NCBI GenBank assembly: GCA_041581135.1
Contig: JBFGCM010000007.1
Coordinates: forward strand, 3,430 to 67,429
From: JBFGCM01 sp041581135
GTDB lineage: Bacteria > Actinomycetota > Acidimicrobiia > Spongiisociales > UBA5794
DNA length: 64,000 nucleotides
Direction: 5' to 3'
Part shown: positions 16,489 to 26,200 of the stretch, piece by piece
Numbering within the stretch: position 1 is the stretch's first letter
Layout of the letters: the number at the start of each line of letters is the position of its first letter
Made by a program: the position numbers and the translations under genes
The notes under the pieces: generated by a model
Databases searched by the model: none
The model's input: only the letters and a program-made list of their open reading frames with translations
Told to the model about the DNA's origin: nothing

Positions 16489-16494
16489 TAGGTT
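16489..16494 (+). promoter_or_regulatory. Candidate -10 box, leaderless start of the 16501 gene
   Basis: TAGGTT ends 6 nt before the GTG at 16501, so transcription would begin at the start codon. No SD is present. Confidence 0.42.
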
Positions 16495-16500
16495 GCCGCC

Positions 16501-16893
16501 GTGCACTTCGCCCGCTGGATCATCCTCATCGGCTATGCCCTGGCCGCTGCCGCCCTGGCGCTGCCCTATCTCAGCGCGCCGCTGATCGGCCACGTGAACG
16601 GGGTCGAAGGCGACGCCTGGCCGGTGCTGCTCTTCCTCTTCCCGGCTGCACTCCTTGCGCTCGCGGGGGACCGCGGCGAGGGATTCGGGCCGGTGAGCGC
16701 GGTCGTTGCCATCGTCTCGTGCAGCGTGGCCCTGCTGTTCGCCGTCGCCAAAGTCGCCGACGCCGCTGATGCCGCCGACCTCGCCCGAGCCGCCAGCGGC
16801 GACGGCTCCATCGGCATGGGGGCGTGGGCGCTCGTGGTCACGACCCTCGTGACGATCGGCGGGTGTGTCGCCGCACTGAGCCGGCGGGTCTGA
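16501..16893 (+). CDS. Small integral membrane protein, unknown function
   Basis: A 130-aa protein with four hydrophobic segments (about residues 5-28, 42-56, 65-85, 104-126) and a short Ala/Asp-rich loop (KVADAADAADLARAA). I do not recognise the family. The GTG start fits a leaderless TAGGTT promoter 6 nt upstream. It ends 7 nt from the convergent neighbouring gene. Confidence 0.65.
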   Translation: MHFARWIILIGYALAAAALALPYLSAPLIGHVNGVEGDAWPVLLFLFPAALLALAGDRGEGFGPVSAVVAIVSCSVALLFAVAKVADAADAADLARAASGDGSIGMGAWALVVTTLVTIGGCVAALSRRV

Positions 16894-16900
16894 CGATCGC

Positions 16901-17335
16901 TCAGCTCATCGCCACAACGATGCCGAGACCGATGGCCAGGTACCCGAAGCCTCCGATCACCTGCCAGAAGGCGCGCGGATTGGCTTCCGGACGCAGCCCG
17001 GCGCGCAACCGGGCCATCGGATCTCGCGGCTTCTCGGCGTTGTCGGCGTCGGGGGCGGACAGGTCGTCGTCGACCGTGCTCCTCGCCCCGAAGAGTGCCT
17101 CCACCGAGCCCAACGTCAGGTTGCGGTAGCCACCGCCGGAGGTACCGCCGGCCATGAGCAGGATGATGCCGTAGAACAGGATCGTGTAGCCGACGGCGAC
17201 GAGCACGCGCGAGCTGCTCAGCAGGCCGATGAGGCCACCTGCGACCGCAGAGAGCACCAGGCCCAGGCCAAAGCTCTTCAGGTAGCCGGGCATGCGCTGG
17301 CTGAGAGGCAGTTCCTCTGGCTTATCGGCATCCAT
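16901..17335 (-). CDS. Membrane protein, unknown function
   Basis: A 144-aa protein: a hydrophilic N-terminus (MDADKPEELPLSQRMPG), two hydrophobic segments near residues 20-65, a polar loop containing RSTVDDDLSAPDADNAEKPRD, and a final hydrophobic helix (GGFGYLAIGLGIVVAMS). No family recognised. Last gene of the unit that starts at 19208, 17 nt after the preceding gene. The start was chosen at the first ATG that avoids overlap. Confidence 0.65.
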   Translation of the reverse strand: MDADKPEELPLSQRMPGYLKSFGLGLVLSAVAGGLIGLLSSSRVLVAVGYTILFYGIILLMAGGTSGGGYRNLTLGSVEALFGARSTVDDDLSAPDADNAEKPRDPMARLRAGLRPEANPRAFWQVIGGFGYLAIGLGIVVAMS

Positions 17336-17352
17336 GGGGTTCAAGTGTCCCT

Positions 17353-17640
17353 TCAGCCGACGACCGTCATGTGCCGGGACGCATCGCGCCGGGCTCGCAT
17401 GCGCCGCAGCATGAGCACGGCGACACGGAGCACACCCAGGAGCACGAACAGCGACAGCATGAGCACGCCGATGAGCTCGGGACCGTCGAAGTACCCGGTC
17501 CGGCAAGAGCCGAGGCCACGATCGCAGATTCCCCACCCGTCACCGCCGCCCACCAGGTCGAGCAACACGAGCAGCGGCACGCTGGCCACGGCGATGATGG
17601 CGGCGAGGATCACCCCGATGAAGATGCGAATCGCGATCAC
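17353..17640 (-). CDS. Small two-helix membrane protein, unknown function
   Basis: A 95-aa protein with two hydrophobic segments (about residues 3-28 and 56-78) enclosing a loop with two cysteines (WGICDRGLGSCRTGYFDG), then a basic C-terminal tail RRMRARRDASRH. The GTG start lies 9 nt after the folA stop. No family recognised. The loop cysteines could form a disulfide outside the cell if both termini face the cytoplasm; that is inference. Confidence 0.6.
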   Translation of the reverse strand: MIAIRIFIGVILAAIIAVASVPLLVLLDLVGGGDGWGICDRGLGSCRTGYFDGPELIGVLMLSLFVLLGVLRVAVLMLRRMRARRDASRHMTVVG

Positions 17641-17649
17641 GACGAGAGG

Positions 17650-18153
17650 TTACCCCCGGGGGGCCCTATCGAAGGTGCGGTAGGTGAAGGCGAGCTCGTG
17701 ACGCTCGTCCGCCGGGTGGTGCGATTCCGCGATCAGGGTCCACCGTGACCAGTCCACACGCGGCATGTAGGTGTCCCCCTCGACCTCGCCATGGACACAG
17801 GTCACCTCGAGCCGATCGGCCATTGGCAGCGTCACTTCGAACACACTGGCTCCACCGATGACGAATGCCGTGTCCCCGGCGACAGCAGCCAGGGCCTCCT
17901 CGAAGGAACGTGCCGTCTCGGCGCCGATTGCCAGATACTCCTCGTTGTGCGTCAGCACGATGTTCTGGCGCTCGGGCAGCGGCCGGCGCGGCAGCGATTC
18001 CCAGGTGGCCCGGCCCATGATCACGGCACCTCCCAGCGTCAGCGCCTTGAACCGGGCCAACTCGTCGGGCAGGTGCCACGGCAGGCCTCCTCGGTCGCCG
18101 ATGACGTCGTTCTCCGCCATCGCCCAGAGCAACGTGATCCGGGGTCGGATCAC
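17650..18153 (-). CDS. folA: Dihydrofolate reductase
   Basis: Reduces dihydrofolate made by ThyA back to tetrahydrofolate with NADPH. The 167-aa product shows AMAENDVIGDRGGLPWHLPDELARF with the active-site acid at Asp30-Glu31, IMGRATWESL (NADPH binding) and FVIGGASVF. The GTG start overlaps the thyA stop (GTGTGA), giving direct coupling of the two enzymes of the dTMP cycle. Confidence 0.95.
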   Translation of the reverse strand: MIRPRITLLWAMAENDVIGDRGGLPWHLPDELARFKALTLGGAVIMGRATWESLPRRPLPERQNIVLTHNEEYLAIGAETARSFEEALAAVAGDTAFVIGGASVFEVTLPMADRLEVTCVHGEVEGDTYMPRVDWSRWTLIAESHHPADERHELAFTYRTFDRAPRG

Positions 18154-18944
18154 ACGGCGACCGGCGCGGAGATGTGCGGATGGGGGTCGTAGTCGACCAC
18201 AGAGACGTCGTCGAACGTGAACCCGTCGATCGACGACACCGTCGGGTTCAAGATGAGCTTCGGGAGCGACCGCGGCGCACGAGTCAGCTGCAAGCGCGCC
18301 TGCTCGAGGTGGTTGTCGTACAGGTGAGCGTCACCAAGGGTGTGGACGAACTCGCCCGGCCCGAGGCCGGTCACCTGGGCAACCATCGCCGTGAGCAACG
18401 AGTAGCTGGCGATGTTGAACGACACGCCCAGGAACACATCCGCCGAACGCTGGTAGAGCTGGCACGACAGCCGACCGTCGGCGACATAGAACTGGAACAT
18501 CATGTGACATGGCGGCAGCGCCATCTCCGAGATCTCGCCGACGTTCCAGGCGTTCACGATGAGCCGGCGGCTGTCGGGATTCGATCGGATCTGCTCGATC
18601 ACCTCGGCGAGCTGATCGATGGTGTCCCCCGAGGGTGTGCCCCAGGACCGCCACTGCTTGCCGTACACCGGGCCGAGCTCGCCGTGCTCGTCCGCCCACT
18701 CGTTCCAGATGCGGACGCCGTTGTCGTTGAGGTAGCCGATGTTCGTGTCGCCGGCGATGAACCACAGCAGCTCGTGCACGATGGAGCGCAGATGCAGCTT
18801 CTTGGTGGTGACCATCGGGAATCCGGCGGAGAGATCGAACCGCATCTGGTGACCGAACACCGAGCGAGTGCCGGTGCCGGTGCGGTCGGACTTCGCGGTG
18901 CCGTGTTCGAGGACGTGATCGAGGAGGTCGAGGTACTGCCGCAT
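18150..18944 (-). CDS. thyA: Thymidylate synthase (ThyA type)
   Basis: Methylates dUMP to dTMP with methylene-tetrahydrofolate. The 264-aa product is the same length as E. coli ThyA, with the nucleophile Cys146 in ALPPCHMMFQF, the phosphate-binding SDRTGTGT and QRSADVFLGVSFN, and the C-terminal closure ending ISAPVAV. Second gene of the unit; folA follows with a 4-nt overlap. Confidence 0.97.
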   Translation of the reverse strand: MRQYLDLLDHVLEHGTAKSDRTGTGTRSVFGHQMRFDLSAGFPMVTTKKLHLRSIVHELLWFIAGDTNIGYLNDNGVRIWNEWADEHGELGPVYGKQWRSWGTPSGDTIDQLAEVIEQIRSNPDSRRLIVNAWNVGEISEMALPPCHMMFQFYVADGRLSCQLYQRSADVFLGVSFNIASYSLLTAMVAQVTGLGPGEFVHTLGDAHLYDNHLEQARLQLTRAPRSLPKLILNPTVSSIDGFTFDDVSVVDYDPHPHISAPVAV

Positions 18945-18983
18945 CGCTCGCCGATCATACGACCGCGACGTCGTGACGCGCGG

Positions 18984-19208
18984 TCATTCCTCGCTGCTCG
19001 CCAATGGGATGCGCAGGGTCAGTGTCTCCCCGTCTTCGACCGTCCATTCGGCCTGACCCACGAGGGAGTAATCGAGGTAGTCGAGTTCGGCCTGTTTGAT
19101 GAACGCGCGCCGCGCATCGGCCTCCAGCGGCGGGATGCCCCGCGCCTTGACCGCGGCGGCCCGCTCTCGGAACCGCGCCAGGAACTGGTCGATGTCGAAC
19201 TCTGCCAC
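18984..19208 (-). CDS. Small soluble protein upstream of thyA, unknown function
   Basis: A 74-aa acidic protein starting (M)AEFDIDQFLARFRERAAAVKARG and ending TLTLRIPLASSEE. A helical first half is followed by a probable beta segment. AGGAGG stands 5 nt before the GTG, a strong ribosome site, so I am confident it is translated. It is first in the thyA-folA unit. No family recognised, and no Cys or transmembrane segment. Confidence 0.72.
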   Translation of the reverse strand: MAEFDIDQFLARFRERAAAVKARGIPPLEADARRAFIKQAELDYLDYSLVGQAEWTVEDGETLTLRIPLASSEE

Positions 19209-19268
19209 AGGACCCTCCTGAGTCACCCTCCGGCCCGCCGAACCGGATTGGTGCAGGCTACTCGCAAC

Positions 19269-19274
19269 TAGTCT
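19269..19274 (+). promoter_or_regulatory. Candidate -10 box for the ArsA-like operon
   Basis: TAGTCT ends 7 nt before the GTG at 19282, consistent with a leaderless transcript. A minus-strand TAGCCT (19260-19255) could serve the divergent thyA unit in the same 73-bp gap. Confidence 0.42.
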
Positions 19275-19281
19275 CGCCGCC

Positions 19282-20151
19282 GTGCTCGACCGGCGCCTCC
19301 TGTTCGTCTCCGGTAAGGGCGGCGTGGGCAAGTCGGCCGTGACCGCGGCGCTTGCCACCGTCGCCGCCCGCCGTGGCCGGCGCGTCCTCGTCATGGGGCT
19401 CGTCGACCACATCGGCTTGGCGTCACACTTCGGCGTCGACCACCTGAGCTACCGGGCCCAGGAGATCCGTCCCGGGCTGTTCGCGCTGGCCGTGGACCGC
19501 TCGAGCGCACTCGACGAGTACCTCCGCCTGCAGGTCCCCACGCCGAAGGCGGCACCCACCGGTCCCATCACGGCCGCCCTCGCCGCGGTCGTCGACACCG
19601 TTCCCGGGGTGCGTGAGATCGTGAGCATCGGAAAGCCGATCTACGAGCTGTGGCAGGACGAGTGGGATCTCGTCATCGTCGACGCCGTGCCGCTCGGCCA
19701 GCTCATCTCCTACCTGCGGGCGCCGATCACCATCCGCGACCTGGTCCCCAGCGGACGGGTGCGAGAGCAGGCGGCGAGGATGCGCGCCGCCCTGCTCGAT
19801 CCATCCACCTCCGGATTGGTGTTGGTCGTGACGCCGGAAGAACTGCCGGTGGCCGAAACCGTGCAGGCGCTGGACCAGCTCGCCGACGAGCCGGTCATCG
19901 ATGTCGCCGGCATCACGGTGAACCGCGTGCTACCGCCATTGGACTCCATCGATATCGCCGCGCTGCCCCCTGGCCCTCACGCCGATGCCGCCATGCTCCA
20001 CACACAGCTCGTTGCGGAGCAGGCGAGTTGGCTCGCGTCCCTGCCGCGCGACGTGGAGCTCCCCTACCTCTTTGGGCTCCACACCCCGCCCGAAGTTGCG
20101 GCCCGTCTGGCCGACGAGTGGGAGGACCAATGGACGGGTGAGGCGCCATGA
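19282..20151 (+). CDS. ArsA/Get3-like ATPase, first of a pair
   Basis: SIMIBI-class P-loop ATPase related to the anion pump subunit ArsA and the tail-anchored targeting factor Get3. The 289-aa product has a Walker A of the deviant type, SGKGGVGKSAV, with the signature lysine, and switch-like VIVDAVPLGQL. Paired ArsA homologues are common in actinobacteria; the mycobacterial pair (BagA/BagB) forms a complex. No arsenic genes are nearby, so resistance is unlikely. The second ATPase starts within its stop codon (ATGA). Confidence 0.85.
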   Translation: MLDRRLLFVSGKGGVGKSAVTAALATVAARRGRRVLVMGLVDHIGLASHFGVDHLSYRAQEIRPGLFALAVDRSSALDEYLRLQVPTPKAAPTGPITAALAAVVDTVPGVREIVSIGKPIYELWQDEWDLVIVDAVPLGQLISYLRAPITIRDLVPSGRVREQAARMRAALLDPSTSGLVLVVTPEELPVAETVQALDQLADEPVIDVAGITVNRVLPPLDSIDIAALPPGPHADAAMLHTQLVAEQASWLASLPRDVELPYLFGLHTPPEVAARLADEWEDQWTGEAP

Positions 20152-21224
20152 CGCGGGCGATCATCGTCACCGGCGCCGGGGGCGTGGGGAAGACCACCAT
20201 CTCGGCCGGGCTGGCAGTGGCTGCTGCGTCGCGGAAGATGCGAGCCTTGGTGCTGACGGTGGACCCGGCACGCCGTCTGGCCGGCGCTCTCGGCCTGGAG
20301 GACCTGGGCAACGAGCCCACCGAGGTGACCGCCTTACCTGGTCTCGACGCGGCCATGCTGGACGCCGCAGCCTCTTGGGAGGCGATCATCGACCGCCATG
20401 CCCCCGCCGACGCCGCGGCCCGCCTGCACGACAATCCGTTCTTTCGCGCCATCGCCGATCGCTTCCCGGCGACCCAGTCGTACGCAGCGGGAGAGCAGAT
20501 GTCGGCCTACATCGAGTCCCGGTTCTGGGACATCGTCATCATCGACACCCCGCCGGCGGGCGGCGGTATCGAGTTCTACTCGGCACCGCGCCGCATGCGC
20601 GATCTCGTGGGCGGCAAGCTGCTGCGGTGGCTCACCGGCGCCGGGCTGCCCGGACGACGAACGCTGTATCGCATCACCGCTCGCCCCGTCCTGCGCTTCA
20701 CCGACACCATCCTCGGCGGGCAGCTGCTCGAACAGGTCGCCGAATTCCTGCTCGATCTGCGGACGATCTACGACGGGCTCTCGGCACGCGCCCACACTGT
20801 CGAAGGGCATCTCGCCGAGGCGGAGACGGTGGTGGTCACCACCACGGACCCCACCCCCATCCGGGAAGCGCATCGGTTCTTCACCGACGAGAGTGTCCCG
20901 ACGCCCACCCGGCTCGTCTTCAACCGGACACTGCCATCCGACTGGGCACATCGACATCCCGTGCCCGACGGTCCCGACGAGGAGACCCGCCGGATCCTGC
21001 GTGACAACCTGGAGCGATGGGGCACCGAGGTGCGCCGCCAGGCCGACGCCCGTAGCGAGTTCGCGGGCCAGTTCGGGGCGCGTATCGTGACTGTGCCGTG
21101 GTTGGCCGAGGCTCCCACCGATCTGACCGCGCTCGGCACGATGATCGAGTCAGCCGAGGGTTGGGACCTCGACGGCCTGCTTCAGGGCCCTGAACCGGGT
21201 CGACAACCCGCAATCGACCCCTAA
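20148..21224 (+). CDS. ArsA/Get3-like ATPase, second of a pair
   Basis: A 358-aa partner of the preceding ATPase. Walker A is TGAGGVGKTTISAG, lacking the deviant signature lysine found in the first copy. VLTVDPARRLAGALG is the ArsA-type switch region, and IVIIDTPPAGGG the Walker B. The unequal P-loops suggest a heterodimer in which the two subunits contribute differently. ATG overlaps the upstream stop by 4 nt. Function is inferred from mycobacterial homologues only. Confidence 0.85.
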   Translation: MTRAIIVTGAGGVGKTTISAGLAVAAASRKMRALVLTVDPARRLAGALGLEDLGNEPTEVTALPGLDAAMLDAAASWEAIIDRHAPADAAARLHDNPFFRAIADRFPATQSYAAGEQMSAYIESRFWDIVIIDTPPAGGGIEFYSAPRRMRDLVGGKLLRWLTGAGLPGRRTLYRITARPVLRFTDTILGGQLLEQVAEFLLDLRTIYDGLSARAHTVEGHLAEAETVVVTTTDPTPIREAHRFFTDESVPTPTRLVFNRTLPSDWAHRHPVPDGPDEETRRILRDNLERWGTEVRRQADARSEFAGQFGARIVTVPWLAEAPTDLTALGTMIESAEGWDLDGLLQGPEPGRQPAIDP

Positions 21225-21299
21225 CCAGCGCTTGTAGATTCACTCAACCGACGACCGATGTGGCCGATAACCAGACCAGCAGCGGGAAGGGACCGGCGC

Positions 21300-23255
21300 A
21301 TGAACATCAGGACGGCATGGGAGGGCCATGGCCGCATCGCCTTGGTCACGTTGCCGCTGCTGACGCTCGCCGCACTCGCCGCGATCGTCATCCTGATGAA
21401 CTTCCGCGCCGATCAGGACGAAGCGAACCGGCGCATCCGTATCGCCGACCAGCAGATCGCCATCAGCCACGTCATCTCTGAGGCCGCCCTCGAGATCGCC
21501 GCCGGCGACGGCGTCGACGACACCATCCGCAACTCGCTCGTGATGCTCGACCGGGACCACTACGGGCTGCGCTACGGCAATGCTGCCCTGGGGGTGAGTG
21601 GCGAGCACAGCGCCACCGCAGAGCGCGCATTTGCCGCAGTTGAGCCCGTGTACGACGAGCTGAGGTCCGTCGCCGACCGCCTCGCCGCCGGCGATGAGAG
21701 TGCGGCACCAGCTGTGGTCGACGCCACCGGGGCGTTCCGCGGCTCCATGGCCGGGTTGCGATCTCTGCTCGTCGACGACGCATCCAAGAGATCGGCCACG
21801 CTGCTGCGGGTCGAGGTCGTGATGCTCCTGCTGGCCTTCCTCACCACCGTGATCGTGTTCATCCTCGCTCCCGAGGTGAAACGGCGCCGAGAAGAGCATC
21901 GCAAGCTGAGCCGGCCGAGCCGTCCGGATCACCTCACCGGATTGATACGGCGCGATCCTCTGGCCGAGCGTCTGCAATACGCCATCGCCCGCAGCGCGAA
22001 GCTGGACGAGTACGCCTCGGTGCTGGTGGTGGACGTCGACGGGCTCACCGAGATCAACCAACGCTTCGGCCACGCCGCCGGCGACCGCCTCCTGCAAGAG
22101 CTCGCGACGCGTTTCAAGGAGGTGGTCCGGGCCAGCGACACGGTCGCCCGGCTCGAAGACGACCGCTTCGCCATCCTCATCGAAGGCAACCATCGCGCCG
22201 AGGACTCGGGCCGTGTCGCCGAGAAACTCATGGCGGCACTGGAGCTGCCGACCGCGGCCGGGGCGCACGAGCTGCACCCGTCGGTGAGCATCGGCATCGC
22301 GGTGGCACCCCTCGACGGCACCCACCCGGACGATCTGCTCGAAAACGCCGAAGTGGCGATGGTGTCCGCCAAACAGCTGGGCGGCGACACGTACCAGTAC
22401 TACTCACCCGAGTTGAAGGCGCTCACTCGGGGCAGGCTCGAAATGCTGGACGGGCTGCGCCGAGCGCTCTCCAGCGACAAGCAACTGCGGCTTGCGTTCC
22501 AGCCCAAAGTCGACCTTCGCAGCGGCAAGGTCACCGGTGCCGAGGCGTTGATCCGGTGGAGCCACCCGGAGCAGGGCGAGATCCTCCCCGGCGAGTTCAT
22601 TCCGTTCGCCGAGGAGACCGAGGTCATCCTCGGATTGGGCGAGTGGGTCATCGAGCGGGCGTGCCGTCAAGTGGCGCAATGGGACACCATCGGGCTCGAC
22701 CAGCTCCAGGTGTCCGTCAACGTGTCCGCCCGGCAATTCCGCAACGGCGACCTGGCCGAGGTCGTCGCCAAGGCCGTGGCCGATGCGGGCATAGAAGCCA
22801 GCCGGATCCAGGTCGAGCTCACTGAGGGCGCCCTGGTGGATGACATCGACCGTGCCCGGGAGACGCTCGCCGAGCTCCAGGAGCTCGGGGTGACCGTCGC
22901 CATCGACGACTTCGGTACCGGCTACTCGTCGTTGAGCTACCTGAAGCGCTTCCCCATCGATGCGCTCAAGATCGACCGCAGCTTCGTGCAGGAGCTGAGC
23001 CCGAACTCGAACGAGGCCGCCATCTCCACCGCGATCATCGCTCTCGCCCACAGCCTCGATCTCGAAGTGGTCGCCGAAGGCGTCGAGCAGGCACATCAGT
23101 TGGCGATGTTGGAGGAACTCGGCTGCGACACGGTCCAAGGTTTCTTGTTCGCAAAGGCCCTACCCCCGGCCGATCTCGAAGCCTTCGTGGGGATGGCCAG
23201 CTCGCCCAATGCCGCCGCCCCCCGGCTGGGGGGCAGGTACGTCCCCAGCTACTGA
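21300..23255 (+). CDS. Membrane GGDEF/EAL protein with degenerate GGDEF
   Basis: Predicted cyclic-di-GMP phosphodiesterase, 651 aa. TM1 is about residues 11-33 and TM2 about 178-200, enclosing an extracytoplasmic sensor. The GGDEF domain keeps HAAGDRLLQE but its active site reads LEDDRF instead of GGDEF, so cyclase activity is not expected. The EAL domain looks complete: GAEALIRW, NVSARQF, ELTEGAL, IDDFGTGYSSLSYL, IDALKIDRSF, AEGVEQ and VQGFLFAKAL. ATG at 21300 follows GAAGGG. A TAGATT box (21235-21240) may be its promoter. Its stop lies one base from that of dnaE (convergent). Confidence 0.92.
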   Translation: MNIRTAWEGHGRIALVTLPLLTLAALAAIVILMNFRADQDEANRRIRIADQQIAISHVISEAALEIAAGDGVDDTIRNSLVMLDRDHYGLRYGNAALGVSGEHSATAERAFAAVEPVYDELRSVADRLAAGDESAAPAVVDATGAFRGSMAGLRSLLVDDASKRSATLLRVEVVMLLLAFLTTVIVFILAPEVKRRREEHRKLSRPSRPDHLTGLIRRDPLAERLQYAIARSAKLDEYASVLVVDVDGLTEINQRFGHAAGDRLLQELATRFKEVVRASDTVARLEDDRFAILIEGNHRAEDSGRVAEKLMAALELPTAAGAHELHPSVSIGIAVAPLDGTHPDDLLENAEVAMVSAKQLGGDTYQYYSPELKALTRGRLEMLDGLRRALSSDKQLRLAFQPKVDLRSGKVTGAEALIRWSHPEQGEILPGEFIPFAEETEVILGLGEWVIERACRQVAQWDTIGLDQLQVSVNVSARQFRNGDLAEVVAKAVADAGIEASRIQVELTEGALVDDIDRARETLAELQELGVTVAIDDFGTGYSSLSYLKRFPIDALKIDRSFVQELSPNSNEAAISTAIIALAHSLDLEVVAEGVEQAHQLAMLEELGCDTVQGFLFAKALPPADLEAFVGMASSPNAAAPRLGGRYVPSY

Positions 23256-23256
23256 G

Positions 23257-26200
23257 TCAGAGCACCGCCGACGGGCCCAAGAGCTCACGCAGCTCGGCAT
23301 AGAGCGCCGAACGCGGCTCGACCCTATGGTCATCACCGAGCTTGAGGACCTTCTCGCCCTGATCGCCCACCATGTGCAGGTAGACCGGAGCCGCCCCTGG
23401 ATGGTTGTGGAGGGCACGGCGCAGGCGGTCGACCATGTTGCGCGACATGCGGGCAGCGGGCACGCGGAGCCGCACCATCTCGTCGGTGACCAGCTGCGGT
23501 TCGCTCAGTGTTTGTCCGATGAACTTGACCGAGTCGCCGCGATGGTCCACTCGGCCCCCGACGATCACCACGGCGTCTTCGCGAATGTACGGCCCGAACT
23601 CGGCCACGGTCCGCGGGAAGCACACCACCTCGACGCTGCCCTTGAGGTCCTCGAGCTGGAAGAACTGCATCGGATCGCCCGATTTGGTGTAACGGGTGGT
23701 GACGCCGGTCACGATGCCGCCGAGGGTGGCAGGGGCTTTGTCCTCCAACTCCCACAGCCCGGGGATGTCGGTGGTCGTGATGGCCCCCAAGACCTTCTCG
23801 ACCCCGAGGAGGGGATGATCGGAGATGTAGAGGCCGAGCATCTCCTTCTCGAAGCCGAGCTTGATCTTCTTGTCCCACTCGCCCTCCGGAACGGCGACGG
23901 GTGACTCCTGCAGGGCCTCGTCGTCACCGGCGAACAGGCTGAACTGACCCATGTCCTCGGCCCGCCGCCGAGACAGCGTGGCGTCGAGCATCTGCTCGAA
24001 GATGAGCATCAGACCCTTGCGCGACACGCCCAGTGACTCGAAGGCTCCGGCCTTGATGAGCGACTCGATGGTGCGCTTGTTGAGCACGGTGACGTCCACC
24101 CGGTTGATGAAGTCGGCGAACGACTCGAAGGGGCCGTTCTTGTCACGCTCGGCGATGATGAGTGACACCGCCGCTTCGCCGACGTTGCGCACGGCCGACA
24201 TGCCGAAGAGGATGGCGCCGGCGCGGACGGCGAAGTCGGACTCGGAGCCGTTCACGTCGGGGACGACCACCTCTATGCCCATCGTGCGGCACTCGTTGAG
24301 GTAGACCGCGGTCTTGTCCTTGTTGCTCTTCACCGACGTGAGCAGCGCCGCCATGTACTCGGCCGGATAGTGGGCCTTGAGCCAGGCCGTCTGGTAGGCG
24401 ACGAGGCCGTAGGCCGCGGAGTGCGCCTTGTTGAAACCGTATCCGGCGAAGTGCTCGATGAATCCGAAGACCTCCTGAGCGAGGTGCTCGTCGTATCCAT
24501 TGGCGACGCACCCCTCGACGAAGTCGGCTTCCTGGGCCCGCATCACCGCGGGGATCTTCTTGCCCATGGCCTTGCGCAACGTGTCGGCTTCGATCATCGA
24601 GTAGCCCGCCATCTTCTGGGCGACCTGCATCACCTGCTCCTGGAACACCATGATCCCGAAGGTGTCGCTCAGGATGTCGGCGAGGTCGGGATGGAGGAAG
24701 GTGACCTCGGCTCTGCCGTTCTTGCGATCTGCGTACTCCTGATGCATGCCGGCGCCCAGTGGGCCTGGGCGGTACAACGCGTTCAATGCGATGAGGTGCT
24801 CGAACTTGTCCGGTTTGAGGTTGCGCATGAGCGCTCGCATCGGTCCGCCTTCGAACTGGAACACGCCCATCGAGTCGCCGGCCTGCAGCATGACGAACAC
24901 GGCCTCGTCATCGAGCGGCACGCTGTCGATGTCGATGCGCTCACCGTGGGTCTCCTCGATGAGCTCCAGGCACCGCTCGATGGTGGAGAGGTTCCGCAGG
25001 CCGAGGAAGTCCATCTTGAGCAGACCGAGCGCTTCGACGGCGTGCATCTCGTATTGGGTGAGGACCTCGGCCTCCTCCCCTTTGCGTTGCAGCGGCACGA
25101 TGTCGGTGAGGGGAACCGGCGAGATGACGACGGCGGCGGCATGGATCGAGTCCTGGCGACGGAGCCCCTCCAGTCCACGGGCGGTGTCGATGACCTGTTT
25201 GGCATCGGGGTCGGCGGCGTAGATCTCGCGGAGGCCGGCCGCTGCCGTGTAGTGGTCCCGGTCCTGCTGGCCGGCTTCCTGCCCGGGGGACTCCAAGCAC
25301 TGGTCGAGTGTGGCCTCCCGGCCCAGGATGGCCGGCGGCATGAGCTTGGAGACTCGATCGCCGAGGCTGTACGGGAATCCGAGCACTCTGGCGGCGTCGC
25401 GGAGTGCCTGGCGGCCCTTGATGGTCGAGAACGTGACGATCTGCGCGACGTGTTCGGACCCGTACCGCTCGGCGCAGTACCGGATCATCTCACCCCGGTA
25501 GCGCTCGTCGAAGTCCATGTCGATGTCGGGCATCTGCCGCCTACCGGGATTCAGGAATCGCTCGAAGATCAGGCCATAGTCCAATGGGTCGAGATCGGTG
25601 ATCCCTAGGCAGTACGAGACGATGGCACCGGCGGCACTGCCACGACCCGGACCGGTGCGAATGCCGCGCTCACCGGCGTACCGGATGAGGTCCCACACGA
25701 TGAGGAAGTAAGCATCGAACCCCATGTCGCCGATCACGCCCAGCTCATAGTCGATGCGGCTGCGGACCTCGTCCCCGAGTGGATCGCCGTAGCGGCGCCG
25801 GGCACCTTCGTACACGAGGTGGCGGAGGTAGCTGGCTTCGGTGTGGCCGTCGGGCACGGGGAACTCGGGCAGCAGGATCTGGTCGAACTCGAGAGAGACG
25901 GAGGCGCGCTCGGCGACGAGCAGCGTGTTGTCGCATGCACCCGGGAACTCGGACTGGGGGAACAGCGACCGCATCTGTGCCGCCGACTTGATGTAGAACT
26001 CCTGCGACTCGAACTTGAACCGGTCGGTGTCGCTCTTGTTGGCACCGGTCTGTATGCACAACAGGACGTCGTGGGCCTCCGCCTCCGACGCGTAGGTGTA
26101 GTGGCTGTCGTTGGCAGCGAGTAGCGGCGCATCGATGTCGCGTGCGATCTGGAGCAGGTCGGCCATGATGCGGCGTTGCGCCTCGATACCGTGGTCCTGC

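Noticed and set aside
19282..21224. Arsenite efflux operon
   Set aside because: The ATPases are ArsA-like, but no arsB, arsC, arsR or arsD lies nearby, and paired homologues are general in actinobacteria.
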